Below, piece after piece: positions 33,341 through 44,620 of a stretch of 64,000 nt of DNA (its first letter is position 1; every line of letters begins with the position of its first letter). The notes beneath the pieces were generated by a model, which saw only the letters and a list, made by a program, of their open reading frames with translations, did no database searches and was not told the DNA's origin. This stretch comes from CAXXHQ01 sp963665265 (GTDB lineage: Bacteria > Planctomycetota > Planctomycetia > Pirellulales > Thermoguttaceae). The stretch lies in the NCBI GenBank assembly GCA_963665265.2, contig OY762224.2, forward strand, positions 3,348,001 through 3,412,000, read 5' to 3'. The translations under genes and the position numbers were made by a program.

Positions 33341-34036
33341 ATGCCTCAAAATCCTCGACTTCCGCCGCTGAAGGTTCTTTACGAGGATAACCACTTGCTC
33401 GTGGTCGTCAAGCCGGCGGGAATCGCCACGATGGGCGTAAGCGAGGATACGCCGTCGTTGTTCACTCAGGCGAAGGCCTATGTGAAAAAACGCTATGACA
33501 AACCCGGGAACGTCTATCTCGGGGTTGTCAGCCGACTCGACCTTCCAGTGAGCGGAGTGACCGTTTTTGCGCGAACTTCAAAGGCAGCTGCAAGGCTCAC
33601 CGAGCAATTCAAGGAGCGTTCGACGGAGAAGATCTACTGGGCGGCGGTTGAAGGAACGGTCGCCCCCCCCAACGGTGAATTTGAGGATTATATCTTTCAT
33701 AACGACGCGCAATGCCGGATGGAGGTCGTCGCGGCGAGCAAAGATGCAAAACTGGCCAGACTTGATTACAATTTAATGAGCGTCGAGCAAGGCGTTTCGC
33801 TGGTCGAGGTTCGGTTGGAAACCGGACGAAAACACCAGATCCGCCTGCAATTCGCCAGCCGCGGGTATCCGATAGTAGGCGACCGCAAGTACGGAAGCGC
33901 CCGCCCGTTCGCCTCGGGCATTGCGCTTCATGCGCGAACGCTACGACTTTCGCATCCGGTGCGCAGAGAGGACATAACCTTCACGGCGGAGTTGCCCGAC
34001 AGTTGGCGACGCTGGAATTTCGCGACCGAACGTTGA
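33341..34036 (+). CDS. RluA-family RNA pseudouridine synthase
   Basis: A 231-residue enzyme that isomerises uridine to pseudouridine in rRNA or tRNA. Signature motifs: YEDNHLLVVVKPAGIATMG at the N-terminus, the catalytic Asp in VVSRLDLPVSGVTVFART, ARLDY and the C-terminal ETGRKHQIRLQFASRGYPIVGD. There is no S4 domain, so it is like the short RluA-type enzymes. The motif has SRLDLPVSG where HRLDRxTSG is usual, a mild variation seen in related members. Which RNA site it modifies cannot be told. Confidence 0.9.
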   Translation: MPQNPRLPPLKVLYEDNHLLVVVKPAGIATMGVSEDTPSLFTQAKAYVKKRYDKPGNVYLGVVSRLDLPVSGVTVFARTSKAAARLTEQFKERSTEKIYWAAVEGTVAPPNGEFEDYIFHNDAQCRMEVVAASKDAKLARLDYNLMSVEQGVSLVEVRLETGRKHQIRLQFASRGYPIVGDRKYGSARPFASGIALHARTLRLSHPVRREDITFTAELPDSWRRWNFATER

Positions 34037-34094
34037 TCGCGTACGGTCAAAACGGAAAACGCCTCTTCCCAATACTTCACCACGCGGAATTAAT

Positions 34095-35534
34095 ATGAGA
34101 ATGGCGGAGCAAGAGCCTTCACCATTTGAATTGTGCGTTCTGATGAGCAAGCTTGCCACTCCGGAACAGCTTGCGCAGGCCAAGGAAGATGCGCGTCTAA
34201 CTTTCGCCGATGACGCGAAGCAAATCGAGTACGGAGCAACCGAACGAGCGTTGGCCGAGCGGTTGATCGAAATGCGACTGATTAATGCCTGGCAAGCTCA
34301 ACAGCTTCTCGATGGCCGGACGAAATTCAACCTTGGTCCTTATTGGATCATCGATTCTCTCGGCCAAGGCGGAATGGGACAAGTATTCAAGGCCGAACAC
34401 CGCACGACGAAACGAATCGCGGCGGTCAAAGTCTTGCCGCGATATAAATCGACGCCCGAGGCGATCGCAAATTTCACTCGCGAAATCCGCCATTTGGCGA
34501 GCATGGACCATCCCAACCTCGTCGCCGCGCTCGACGCCGGTCTTGACGGCAAAGTGTATTATCTAGTGACGGAGTTCGTGCCCGGCTCCGATCTGCGCAA
34601 GCTCGTTCGACGCTGCGGCCAGTTGAAAATGACGGTGGCGGCGAACATCATTTCGCAGGCGGCCGCCGGCCTGGAATACGCCCACAAGTGCGGAATCGTT
34701 CATCGCGACGTGAAGCCCGGCAACTTACTGGTAAGCTTCGACGGCTCGACGAAGATATCCGACCTAGGTTTGGCCGGTCCATTGAACAGCACGGCGGAGA
34801 ACGATCCGCGGCACGGTAAAATAGTCGGAACCGCCGATTACATTTCGCCTGACCAAGTCTTGAATCCGCACAAACCGGCGCCGGCCTGGGACATTTACGC
34901 TCTAGGCTGCACGATGTATTACGCGGTGACCGGAAAGGTGCCGTTTCCCGGCGGAACCCCCGGCGAAAAAGCAAAAGCGCATTGCGAAAAATATCCGATC
35001 GATCCGCGACGTTTGAACGCGAATGTGACGTCGGAATTCGTCGAAGTGATGGCCGACATGATGGCTAAGGAACCGCAGGAACGCATTCCGAGCGCGGCGG
35101 CGGTAATCGAACGCCTGGCTCCGTGGCTGCCGGAAGGGCCGTTAGCAGATTCGCCTGACGCGTCGGTTGGAATCACCGAAAAAGATGAGGAGGCGCCGAC
35201 GATGTTGTCATTGCGCCCCCGTCCCCCGACCGACGCTCAAGACCGAAACCGCAACGCCAGCCTTGCCGAAACGTTGGCCGATTTTCCTGACTTGCCTCGC
35301 GCCAAAGATGGAGCCGACGAGGACGGCGACTCCGACCGCCCCATCGTTGTACCTGATTTATTGGTCGATTTAGATAAATCGTGCTACGATTCCGGGGAAT
35401 GTCCGACAATCCATCCGCCGCAAAATTGGCAAAAAGCGATTCGCCCTTATCTGTACTTTTTCTTGCCGCCGCTTATCATATTGCTCGTCATCATTATTGT
35501 CGTCGAAATAGCGAGCATGCTTTTTGGCATTTGA
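34095..35534 (+). CDS. Hanks-type Ser/Thr protein kinase, membrane-anchored
   Basis: A 479-residue kinase. Residues 1-75 are a helical N-terminal part (AKEDARLTFADDAKQIE, LAERLIEMRLINAWQAQQLL) typical of planctomycete kinases. The kinase domain runs from about 80 to 345: glycine loop LGQGGMGQVF, AAVKVL lysine, catalytic HRDVKPGN, and DLG in the position of the magnesium-binding DFG. A proline/acidic linker leads to one C-terminal membrane helix (FFLPPLIILLVIIIVVEIAS) and almost no outer domain. The ligand and substrates are unknown. ATG 34101 is an alternative start. Confidence 0.9.
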   Translation: MRMAEQEPSPFELCVLMSKLATPEQLAQAKEDARLTFADDAKQIEYGATERALAERLIEMRLINAWQAQQLLDGRTKFNLGPYWIIDSLGQGGMGQVFKAEHRTTKRIAAVKVLPRYKSTPEAIANFTREIRHLASMDHPNLVAALDAGLDGKVYYLVTEFVPGSDLRKLVRRCGQLKMTVAANIISQAAAGLEYAHKCGIVHRDVKPGNLLVSFDGSTKISDLGLAGPLNSTAENDPRHGKIVGTADYISPDQVLNPHKPAPAWDIYALGCTMYYAVTGKVPFPGGTPGEKAKAHCEKYPIDPRRLNANVTSEFVEVMADMMAKEPQERIPSAAAVIERLAPWLPEGPLADSPDASVGITEKDEEAPTMLSLRPRPPTDAQDRNRNASLAETLADFPDLPRAKDGADEDGDSDRPIVVPDLLVDLDKSCYDSGECPTIHPPQNWQKAIRPYLYFFLPPLIILLVIIIVVEIASMLFGI

Positions 35535-35666
35535 ATCCGCAACGATGCTCATTTTCGGCATCGGAATAAACGCAACCGACGTCGGCGAATATTTTATCGA
35601 CCATGAAAATACGGCATTCGCCAGAATTGCAGGCGCATCCGTTTTCTTCTCCACGGAAAATCGCAA

Positions 35667-36986
35667 ATGCCTAAACACGTATGGAAATCGCCTTATTCCC
35701 TTTTGATCCTCATTGCTGCGTTTCCTACATTCACCTCGTTCTCACAGGCCGAGGAATCGGCGGCGCAGAAGACTTCGTTTCGATTTGAATTCGGCTGTGA
35801 AAAAAAGGCCGATGCCGTTATCGTTTCGGCCACCGACGTTTATTCAAAAGAACGCGGCTACGGTTTCGAGCCGGGCGCTACGATTAGTGATCGGAATTTC
35901 GTGACGCGTGGATACTGCACGGCGGAAAAGCCGTTTTACTTTTCGGTCGCGGTTCCCGAAGGGAATTACCGCATCACGGTGACGCTGGGCGGAGCCGAGG
36001 AAACGGATGTGACCGTCAAGGCGGAATTGCGACGGCTGATGTTGGAAAACGTTCTTACGAAGCCTGGCCAATTCGAAAAGCGAAGTTTTACGGTCAACAT
36101 TCGCACGCCGATAATCGCCGGCGGCGGAGCCGTTCGCTTAAAAGCGCCGCGCGAGACGACCGACGAAGCTTGGGCGTGGGACGATCGACTGACGTTGGAG
36201 TTCAACGGAAAGAATCCGAGCTTGGCCGGTTTAACAATCGAAAAGGTTGAAGCGCCGACCGTCTTCCTGCTCGGCGATTCCACCGTTTGCGATCAATCGA
36301 AAGAGCCGTACGCAAGCTGGGGGCAAATGCTTCCGCGGTTTTTCTCGCAGGACGTAGCAGTGGCCAATCACGGAGAGTCGGGCGAGACCGTTCGCAGCGC
36401 GACGAGCGCTCATCGCTTCGACAAAGTGATCGACGATATGAAGCCAGGAGATTACGTTTTCATCCAATTCGGACATAACGACATGAAGTCGAAAGATACG
36501 AAAGCATTGCAAACGTATAAAGAAACGCTCGTGAATTGGGTGAAAAAGATCAAGGAGAAGAAGGGAACGCCCGTCCTCGTCACGCCGATGAATCGGCATA
36601 GTTTCGACGGCGACAAGGTCGTCAACACGTTGGGCGATTACCCGAAGACGGTCATCGCCGTCTCCGACGTGGAGCAAGTTCAGTTAATCGATTTGAACGC
36701 GATGAGCAAAACGTTGTATGAAGCGTTAGGGCCGAAAGGTTCGATCCAGGCGTTCAAACACGACTCGGGCGAAAACCCGAAATTTGATCCGACGCATCAT
36801 AGTCCTTACGGAGCGTATGAATTGGCGAAGTGCGTGGCGCTCGGAATAAAGCGGTCAGACCTTGAGTTAGCCGAATATTTAAGCGAAGAAATATCGGCTT
36901 TCGATCCGTCGAAGCCTGATTCCGTCAACGATTTCGCCGTACCGCCAAGTCCCATTTTTACGAACCAACGACCGCTGGGCGATTAA
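35667..36986 (+). CDS. SGNH hydrolase, rhamnogalacturonan acetylesterase-like
   Basis: A 439-residue secreted esterase. Signal peptide SLLILIAAFPTFTSFSQA, then a beta-sandwich domain (about 35-190: FRFEFGCEKKADAVIVS, LTLEFNG). The SGNH domain follows: nucleophile Ser205 in LGDSTVCD, Gly in NHGESG, Asn in FGHNDMK, and the Asp/His pair in DPTHHSPYGAYELAKC. This is the pattern of CE12 rhamnogalacturonan acetylesterases, which remove acetyl groups from pectin backbones. The neighbouring GH2 enzyme (63 nt downstream) likely acts on the same polymer. Confidence 0.88.
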   Translation: MPKHVWKSPYSLLILIAAFPTFTSFSQAEESAAQKTSFRFEFGCEKKADAVIVSATDVYSKERGYGFEPGATISDRNFVTRGYCTAEKPFYFSVAVPEGNYRITVTLGGAEETDVTVKAELRRLMLENVLTKPGQFEKRSFTVNIRTPIIAGGGAVRLKAPRETTDEAWAWDDRLTLEFNGKNPSLAGLTIEKVEAPTVFLLGDSTVCDQSKEPYASWGQMLPRFFSQDVAVANHGESGETVRSATSAHRFDKVIDDMKPGDYVFIQFGHNDMKSKDTKALQTYKETLVNWVKKIKEKKGTPVLVTPMNRHSFDGDKVVNTLGDYPKTVIAVSDVEQVQLIDLNAMSKTLYEALGPKGSIQAFKHDSGENPKFDPTHHSPYGAYELAKCVALGIKRSDLELAEYLSEEISAFDPSKPDSVNDFAVPPSPIFTNQRPLGD

Positions 36987-37049
36987 AGCCCCGCATTTAC
37001 GCAAGATCGCTTACGATTCCCAAACGACATTTCTACATTGGCGTATTCA

Positions 37050-40000
37050 ATGAAATACTCATTCGCTTTGGCGTTCGCCGTTATGACGTTCGGTTTATTT
37101 TTGGTTGCCGACGCCGCCGATAGCGTCTCCCTAGCCGGGAACTGGCGATTTGCTTTGGATCAGAATAACGCCGGCGTGAAAGAGGATTGGCAAGAACGTA
37201 CTCTTGCCGATCAGATTACGCTCCCCGGCGTTTTGCAGTACCAAGGTTACGGCGACGACGTTGCGACGGATACAAAATGGACCGCTACGCTCTACGACAA
37301 GCAGTGGTACTTGAAACCGCAGTACAAAAAATACGCCGAGCCGGGCAACGTTAGCGTGCCGTTTTTTCTCCAGCCGCCAAAGCATTACGTCGGCGCAGCA
37401 TGGTATCAGCGTGACATTGAAATTCCGGCCGAGTGGAAAGGCCGCCGCGTCGTCCTGACTTTCGAGCGAGCGCATTGGGAAACTCGCATTTGGGTCGACA
37501 AGGTTCCCGTCGGATCCAACGACAGTTTAGCGACGCCGCACGAATATGATTTGGGAATCGTTGAACCTGGTCAGCACACGCTCACCGTTCGCGTCGATAA
37601 TCGAATGATTGTGGACGTCGGTTACGACGCACACAGCATCACCGACCATACCCAAGGAAATTGGAACGGGCTGGTCGGCCGAATCGAACTTACGGCGACG
37701 AGTCCTGTTTGGATCGATGACGTTCAAACGTTTCCAAATGTGGAACGCAAATCAGTTCGCCTGAAGGTTCAGATCGGCAACGCCTCGGGCAAGACGGGCG
37801 AAGGAACGCTTACCGTCGACGACAAAACCGAAGCGGTGAAATGGGACGAAAAGGGAGGCCGGGCGGAGTTTGAAATCGCGCTCGGCGACGCCGCGAAACC
37901 GTGGAGCGAATTCCATCCGACGCTGCAAAAAATCGCCGTTTCGCTGAAAGGCGACGGCGCCGACGATCGGCGCGACGTGACGTTCGGCTTGCGAGAAATC
38001 GCCGTCGAAGGAATGAACTTCACGATGAACGGTCAAAAGTTCTTCGCCCGGGGAACGGTCGAGAATTGCGAATTTCCGTTGACCGGCTATCCGCCTACTG
38101 ACGTCGAATCGTGGCGTCGCGTGATTCGCATTTGCAAAGAACACGGCCTGAATTTCATACGCTTCCACTCATTTTGTCCGCCCGAAGCGGCTTTTATCGC
38201 GGCCGACGAACTCGGATTCTACTTTCAAGTTGAGTGCGGAATGTGGGTCCGTCGCGCCAACATGTCGCTGGGGCGAGGCAAATCGAACGACGCTTGGCTC
38301 TATCGAGAAAGCGAACGGATCGTCCGCGCTTACGGCAATCATCCTTCGTTTACGATGCTCGTTCACGGCAACGAACCGACTGTGGACGAAAAATTCATCG
38401 CCGCCTGGGTGAAGCAATGGAAAGAAAAAGACTCGCGCCGCCTTTATAGTAGTTCGACCGGCTGGGGACTAACCAACGAAAATCAATTCAACGTCGCGCA
38501 TACTTCGCCCGATCGAAAAGTGCCGATGCGAGGGCAGGGGGGCTGGAACGGCGGCGACTTCCGCAAAGCGACCGATCGTTCAAAAGTTCCGATGGTCACT
38601 CACGAGATCGGGCAATTCTGCTCCTATCCGAATTTCGACGAAATGGCGAAATACGTCGGACCGCTCAAGCCTAAGAATTTCGCGATCTTCCGCGACTCGC
38701 TGGCCGAGCACGGCATGCTCGATCTGGATCACGCATTCGCCGAAGCCTCGGGCAAGTTGCAAACGCTCTGCTACAAAGAGGAAGTCGAAGCCGCGCTCAG
38801 GACGCCGAAACTTGGCGGGTTCCAATTGCTCGACTTGCATGACTTTCCCGGCCAAGGCACCGCGTTGGTCGGCGTACTCGATGTGTTTTGGGATTCCAAA
38901 GGCTACGTGACGCCTGCCGAGTTTCGCCGTTTTTGCAGCGAAACTGTTCCGCTAGCGCGGCTGACGAAACGCACATGGACGACCGACGAAACGCTGACGA
39001 CCGAAATTGAGATCTCGCATTTTGGTGATACTCCATTGGAAAACGCCGTCGTAAGTTGGGCGTTGAAGAGCGACGATGGCAAGGTCGCGGCAAGCGGCGA
39101 ATTTCCGACCAAGACGATTCCGTTAGGCAACAATTTTTCGCTCGGCGCGATCGTCGTTCCGCTGAAAGATTTACCCGCTCCGAAACTTTATCAGTTGGAA
39201 GTGAGCGTGGCCAAAACGGCGGTTGCGAACGATTGGAGCGTTTGGGTTTACCCGGCCGCCGCTAAAAGAGAAAATGCAAAAGAGGACGATTCGCTCGCCA
39301 CGCCGGAAGGCTTGTCGGTCACGAACAGTTTCGACGACGCGACGAAAGCAAAGCTCGCCGCCGGCGGCGCCGTCCTCTATTTCGCCGACAAGGAAATATC
39401 ATGGAAGGCCCCGCCGGCCGGTTTCGTCCCGGTGTTTTGGAACTTACAAATGTTTCCGCGTTGGAAAGGTCAAACGCTGGGAATTTTATGCGATCCGCAG
39501 CACCCGGCATTGACGGAGTTCCCGACGAAATCGTATAGCGAGTGGAACTGGTCTGACGTACTTTCCAACTGTCGGGCATTCAACATGGACGACTTGCCGA
39601 AAGACATGAAGCCGATCGTTCGCATGATCGACGATTGGAATCGAAATCGGCGGTTGGGAATTATCTTTGAGTGTAAAGTCGGCGAGGGCCGATTGGTCGC
39701 ATGTTCGGCCGATCTTCCGCGATTGTCGAAAAGATACCCGGCGGCGAAGCAACTGTATCGTAGCTTGCTCGACTACGCCGTGAGCGAGAAATGCAAACCA
39801 ACGGTGGCGGTTTCGGTCGAACAGGTTCAATCTTTGCTTCGCACGCCGAATGAAATGCGCAATCTCGGGGCGATTGCCTCTTGTCCTCAGGCCGAGGAAC
39901 CGACGACCGACAAGGTCGGGCAATACATGCGTGAGGACGGGGTTCTAGTGACGACGGGACGAGGCCGTCCTACGGAATTCATTATCGATGACGATCCATC

Positions 40001-40325
40001 CACATCTTGGATCACTCCGGCGGGCGTTCGCTATCCGATCGACGTTATCGTTGAACTCAAAGAGCCGATCACTGCAAAGGGACTTCGTTGCTTACCGGTT
40101 CAAGACAGTTACGACGGCGCGATCAAGGATTACGTCGTCAACGTGAGCGACGACGGCAAAACCTGGAAACAAGCAGCAAAAGGAACGTTCGAGCTGAGTT
40201 TGAACGAGCGGACGGTGAAGTTCGCCGAACCGACGACCGCCCGATTTATTAAGCTGTCGGTCTTAAACGGCTACGGCGAAAAAACGGCGGCGTCGTTGGC
40301 CGAACTAACGATCTTAAAACCGTAA
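37050..40325 (+). CDS. Secreted GH2-type glycoside hydrolase with C-terminal discoidin-like domain
   Basis: A 1091-residue enzyme. The ATG at 37050 starts a signal peptide (YSFALAFAVMTFGLFLVADA); a TTG at 37038 is possible. Domains: GH2 sugar-binding jelly roll (about 25-220, with WYQRDIEIPAEWKGRRVVL), immunoglobulin-like domain, and TIM barrel from about 325. The acid/base Glu is 442 (HGNEPT) and the likely nucleophile is Glu519 (VTHEIGQ). Residues 960-1090 are a discoidin-like carbohydrate-binding fold (IIDDDPSTSWITPAG). Substrate unknown; beta-galactosidase- or glucuronidase-like activity is possible. Paired with the acetylesterase upstream, likely in pectin breakdown. Confidence 0.85.
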   Translation: MKYSFALAFAVMTFGLFLVADAADSVSLAGNWRFALDQNNAGVKEDWQERTLADQITLPGVLQYQGYGDDVATDTKWTATLYDKQWYLKPQYKKYAEPGNVSVPFFLQPPKHYVGAAWYQRDIEIPAEWKGRRVVLTFERAHWETRIWVDKVPVGSNDSLATPHEYDLGIVEPGQHTLTVRVDNRMIVDVGYDAHSITDHTQGNWNGLVGRIELTATSPVWIDDVQTFPNVERKSVRLKVQIGNASGKTGEGTLTVDDKTEAVKWDEKGGRAEFEIALGDAAKPWSEFHPTLQKIAVSLKGDGADDRRDVTFGLREIAVEGMNFTMNGQKFFARGTVENCEFPLTGYPPTDVESWRRVIRICKEHGLNFIRFHSFCPPEAAFIAADELGFYFQVECGMWVRRANMSLGRGKSNDAWLYRESERIVRAYGNHPSFTMLVHGNEPTVDEKFIAAWVKQWKEKDSRRLYSSSTGWGLTNENQFNVAHTSPDRKVPMRGQGGWNGGDFRKATDRSKVPMVTHEIGQFCSYPNFDEMAKYVGPLKPKNFAIFRDSLAEHGMLDLDHAFAEASGKLQTLCYKEEVEAALRTPKLGGFQLLDLHDFPGQGTALVGVLDVFWDSKGYVTPAEFRRFCSETVPLARLTKRTWTTDETLTTEIEISHFGDTPLENAVVSWALKSDDGKVAASGEFPTKTIPLGNNFSLGAIVVPLKDLPAPKLYQLEVSVAKTAVANDWSVWVYPAAAKRENAKEDDSLATPEGLSVTNSFDDATKAKLAAGGAVLYFADKEISWKAPPAGFVPVFWNLQMFPRWKGQTLGILCDPQHPALTEFPTKSYSEWNWSDVLSNCRAFNMDDLPKDMKPIVRMIDDWNRNRRLGIIFECKVGEGRLVACSADLPRLSKRYPAAKQLYRSLLDYAVSEKCKPTVAVSVEQVQSLLRTPNEMRNLGAIASCPQAEEPTTDKVGQYMREDGVLVTTGRGRPTEFIIDDDPSTSWITPAGVRYPIDVIVELKEPITAKGLRCLPVQDSYDGAIKDYVVNVSDDGKTWKQAAKGTFELSLNERTVKFAEPTTARFIKLSVLNGYGEKTAASLAELTILKP

Positions 40326-40338
40326 GTTTAGACCATGT

Positions 40339-41217
40339 TTAATGCGGAAAATTGACTTTAGCGCCGACTTTACCGTCGGGGCGAACGTGAGCGATCGCTT
40401 GAAGTCGACCGTCGGCGGTGAAGGCGGCGAACTCGGCGCCGACCGAATCGTTTTCCGTATTGGATAGAAATTGCCCTAGCGTAAGACGGCGTATGTCCGA
40501 ATCGGAAAGCGTTTTGCGAGGCAAGTGTGCAACCCCCTGATCGAGAGAAGCGAGGAGCGATTCGATATTGTCGACCGTAACTCTTTCTGGCAAAACGGCG
40601 GCGTCGAGCGAAAAAGGCCCGATCGCCGACCGCACGAGAGCCGACATAACCGCCGCGGTTCCGAGCGACTCGGCCAAATCGCGACCCAACGATCGAATAT
40701 AAGTTCCGCTTCCGCATTCGATACGTAACTTCAACTCGGGGTAATCGTAGGCCAAAACGTCGAGGCGATGAATCATAATTGGCCTCGGCGCCAATTCGAC
40801 TGCTTTTCCCTGCCGGGCAAGATCATAGGCGCAACGTCCGCCGACTTTAAGCGCGGAAAAGACGGGCGGACGCTGCATAATCTCGCCTACGAATTTTATC
40901 GTCGCCGCCTCGATCATTTCGACCGTCGGACGAGGAGGAGCGATAAGTTCCTCAACCTCGCCGGTCACGTCTTCCGTATCGCTCTTTTGGCCGAGCAAAA
41001 AAACGCCTTCGTAGGTCTTCGGCAACAGATGGAGATAGTCGATCAGGCGAGTCGCGGCGCCTACGACGACGAGCAAAACGCCCGAGGCAAGCGGATCAAG
41101 AGTTCCGGCATGTCCGACCTTGGCCGGTCGCACAATTTTCTGAACGACGTTGACGGCGTCGCGCGATGTGAGGCCGGAAGGCTTGTTAATATTCAGAATA
41201 CCGTGCAAATCAGGCAT
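40339..41217 (-). CDS. truB: tRNA pseudouridine-55 synthase
   Basis: A 292-residue enzyme that makes pseudouridine 55 in the T-loop of tRNAs. Motifs: GILNINKPSGLTSRDAVN, VGHAGTLDPLASGVL with the catalytic Asp, KTYEGVFLLG and GSGTYIRSLGRDL. The frame extends to a TTG at 41283 with a low-complexity basic leader. The ATG at 41217 begins right before the conserved part, has AAGAAAAG upstream and gives the usual length of about 300. Its stop is 13 nt from the convergent GH2 stop, and the start is divergent from a kinase gene. Confidence 0.93.
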   Translation of the reverse strand: MPDLHGILNINKPSGLTSRDAVNVVQKIVRPAKVGHAGTLDPLASGVLLVVVGAATRLIDYLHLLPKTYEGVFLLGQKSDTEDVTGEVEELIAPPRPTVEMIEAATIKFVGEIMQRPPVFSALKVGGRCAYDLARQGKAVELAPRPIMIHRLDVLAYDYPELKLRIECGSGTYIRSLGRDLAESLGTAAVMSALVRSAIGPFSLDAAVLPERVTVDNIESLLASLDQGVAHLPRKTLSDSDIRRLTLGQFLSNTENDSVGAEFAAFTADGRLQAIAHVRPDGKVGAKVNFPH

Positions 41218-41329
41218 ATTTTCACTTTTCTTCGCGGCGACCGAGGTCGGAACCGGAGGTTTCCGGCGGCTTTCCGTTTTCAACTATATTGAGTAGGATA
41301 GATTATACGGAAAATGGAGAACAAGTTCC

Positions 41330-43234
<1,905 letters not shown>

Positions 43235-43255
43235 TTTTCGAGAAAGATTAGAAAG

Positions 43256-44242
43256 ATGTTTCCGCAAGTTCGCCTTCGTCGATTGCGTTATAACCCGGCG
43301 GTCCGCGAGTTGATCCGCGCGGTGGAATTATCGCCTCGGCAGTTCGTCATGCCGCTCTTCGTGCGCGACGGCGACGAACCGCGCCGGGAAATAGCGGCCA
43401 TGCCCGGCCAATTCCAACTTTCAATTAAGGCGCTCGTCGAAGAAGTGCGTGAGTTGCAATCGCTCGGCGTGGGCGGAGTAATGTTGTTCGGCATTCCGCC
43501 GAAAAAAGACTCGACGGGTAGCGATGCTACGTCGGCGCATGGAATTATTCCTCGCGCGGTCGAAGCGGTAAAAAGCGCCCTACCCGAGGCGTTGATCATT
43601 TCGGACGTCTGTTTTTGCGAATATACGGATCACGGACATTGCGGACCGATCAACGACGAAACCGGTCGGATGGACGTCGATAATGACGCCACATTAGAGT
43701 TGTTAGCCAAGCAGGCTCTCGCGCATGCCAAGTCGGGGGTCGATCTTGTCGCGCCGTCGGGAATGATGGACGGCATGATTGTTACGATGCGACGCGCGCT
43801 AGACGAGGGAGGCTATTCGCATCTTCCGATCATGAGCTACTCGGCCAAATACGCGAGCGCGTTTTACGGTCCGTTTCGCGAAGCGGCCGAGAGCGCTCCG
43901 CAGTTCGGCGATCGAAAAAGCTATCAAATGGATCCGGCCTCGGACGTGGGACAGGCGATGCGCGAGATCGAGTTGGACGTCGCCGAAGGGGCCGACATGA
44001 TTATGGTCAAGCCGGCGCTGGCCTATCTCGACGTCATTCGCGCGGCGAGCGAACGTTTCGCCGGTCTGCCGTTGGCTGCCTATCAAGTCTCGGGCGAGTA
44101 TAGCATGATCAAAGCCGCGGCTCAAAACGGCTGGATCGACGAAAAGCGAATCGCCTTGGAATCTCTGACTTCTATTCGCCGCGCCGGCGCGGCGATTATT
44201 CTGACGTATTACGCCAAGGAAGCCGCGCGCTGGCTTCAATAG
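43256..44242 (+). CDS. hemB: Delta-aminolevulinic acid dehydratase (porphobilinogen synthase)
   Basis: A 328-residue enzyme that condenses two 5-aminolevulinate molecules to porphobilinogen in tetrapyrrole synthesis. Schiff-base lysines are Lys198 (SAKYASAFYGPFR) and Lys252 (MIMVKPALAYLD). The metal-binding stretch DVCFCEYTDHGHCG has the three cysteines of the zinc-dependent type. The length and both termini are standard. It lies 22 nt behind a Ser/Thr kinase gene, which has no obvious link to heme. Confidence 0.97.
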   Translation: MFPQVRLRRLRYNPAVRELIRAVELSPRQFVMPLFVRDGDEPRREIAAMPGQFQLSIKALVEEVRELQSLGVGGVMLFGIPPKKDSTGSDATSAHGIIPRAVEAVKSALPEALIISDVCFCEYTDHGHCGPINDETGRMDVDNDATLELLAKQALAHAKSGVDLVAPSGMMDGMIVTMRRALDEGGYSHLPIMSYSAKYASAFYGPFREAAESAPQFGDRKSYQMDPASDVGQAMREIELDVAEGADMIMVKPALAYLDVIRAASERFAGLPLAAYQVSGEYSMIKAAAQNGWIDEKRIALESLTSIRRAGAAIILTYYAKEAARWLQ

Positions 44243-44620
44243 AAAATTCGCGACAAAAAGAAGGCCTAGGAAAGAAACGCCGATAAATTCAAAGAAATCG
44301 CTTGCATGAATTGCATCGTTCTGTATAATCCTTATCTGCATCATTTAGATTCTCTCCTCTGAACTCATTGAACCAAGCGATCTCCGTCCTGGGCATCGTC
44401 TTCGGCTAGTTTTGCGATTGGCGGAACAAACGGAAGAAGGCGGCGTTATCCAATTAATTACTCGCAATCCCTAAACGTAACGGCTACCGTTTCGTCTGGG
44501 TTCGCGTTCTCTTCCGCTCCTCGGTCTCTCCTCGAATTAACATTCGCTTGTATTCGTACTTCATTTCCCGGACGGCGTCCTACGCGACGTCTTATCCCAT
44601 TCCGTGAAGGATTTCCAGCG
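44243..44620. other. Upstream region of the calpain-like giant gene
   Basis: No gene. It holds the promoter at 44311-44339 and an untranslated leader of about 275 nt, ending in GAAGGAT eight bases before the ATG. Confidence 0.55.
44311..44339 (+). promoter_or_regulatory. Sigma-70-type promoter of the giant gene
   Basis: TTGCAT (44311-44316), 17-nt spacer, TATAAT (44334-44339), preceded by TG. Transcription would start near 44346. Confidence 0.65.
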
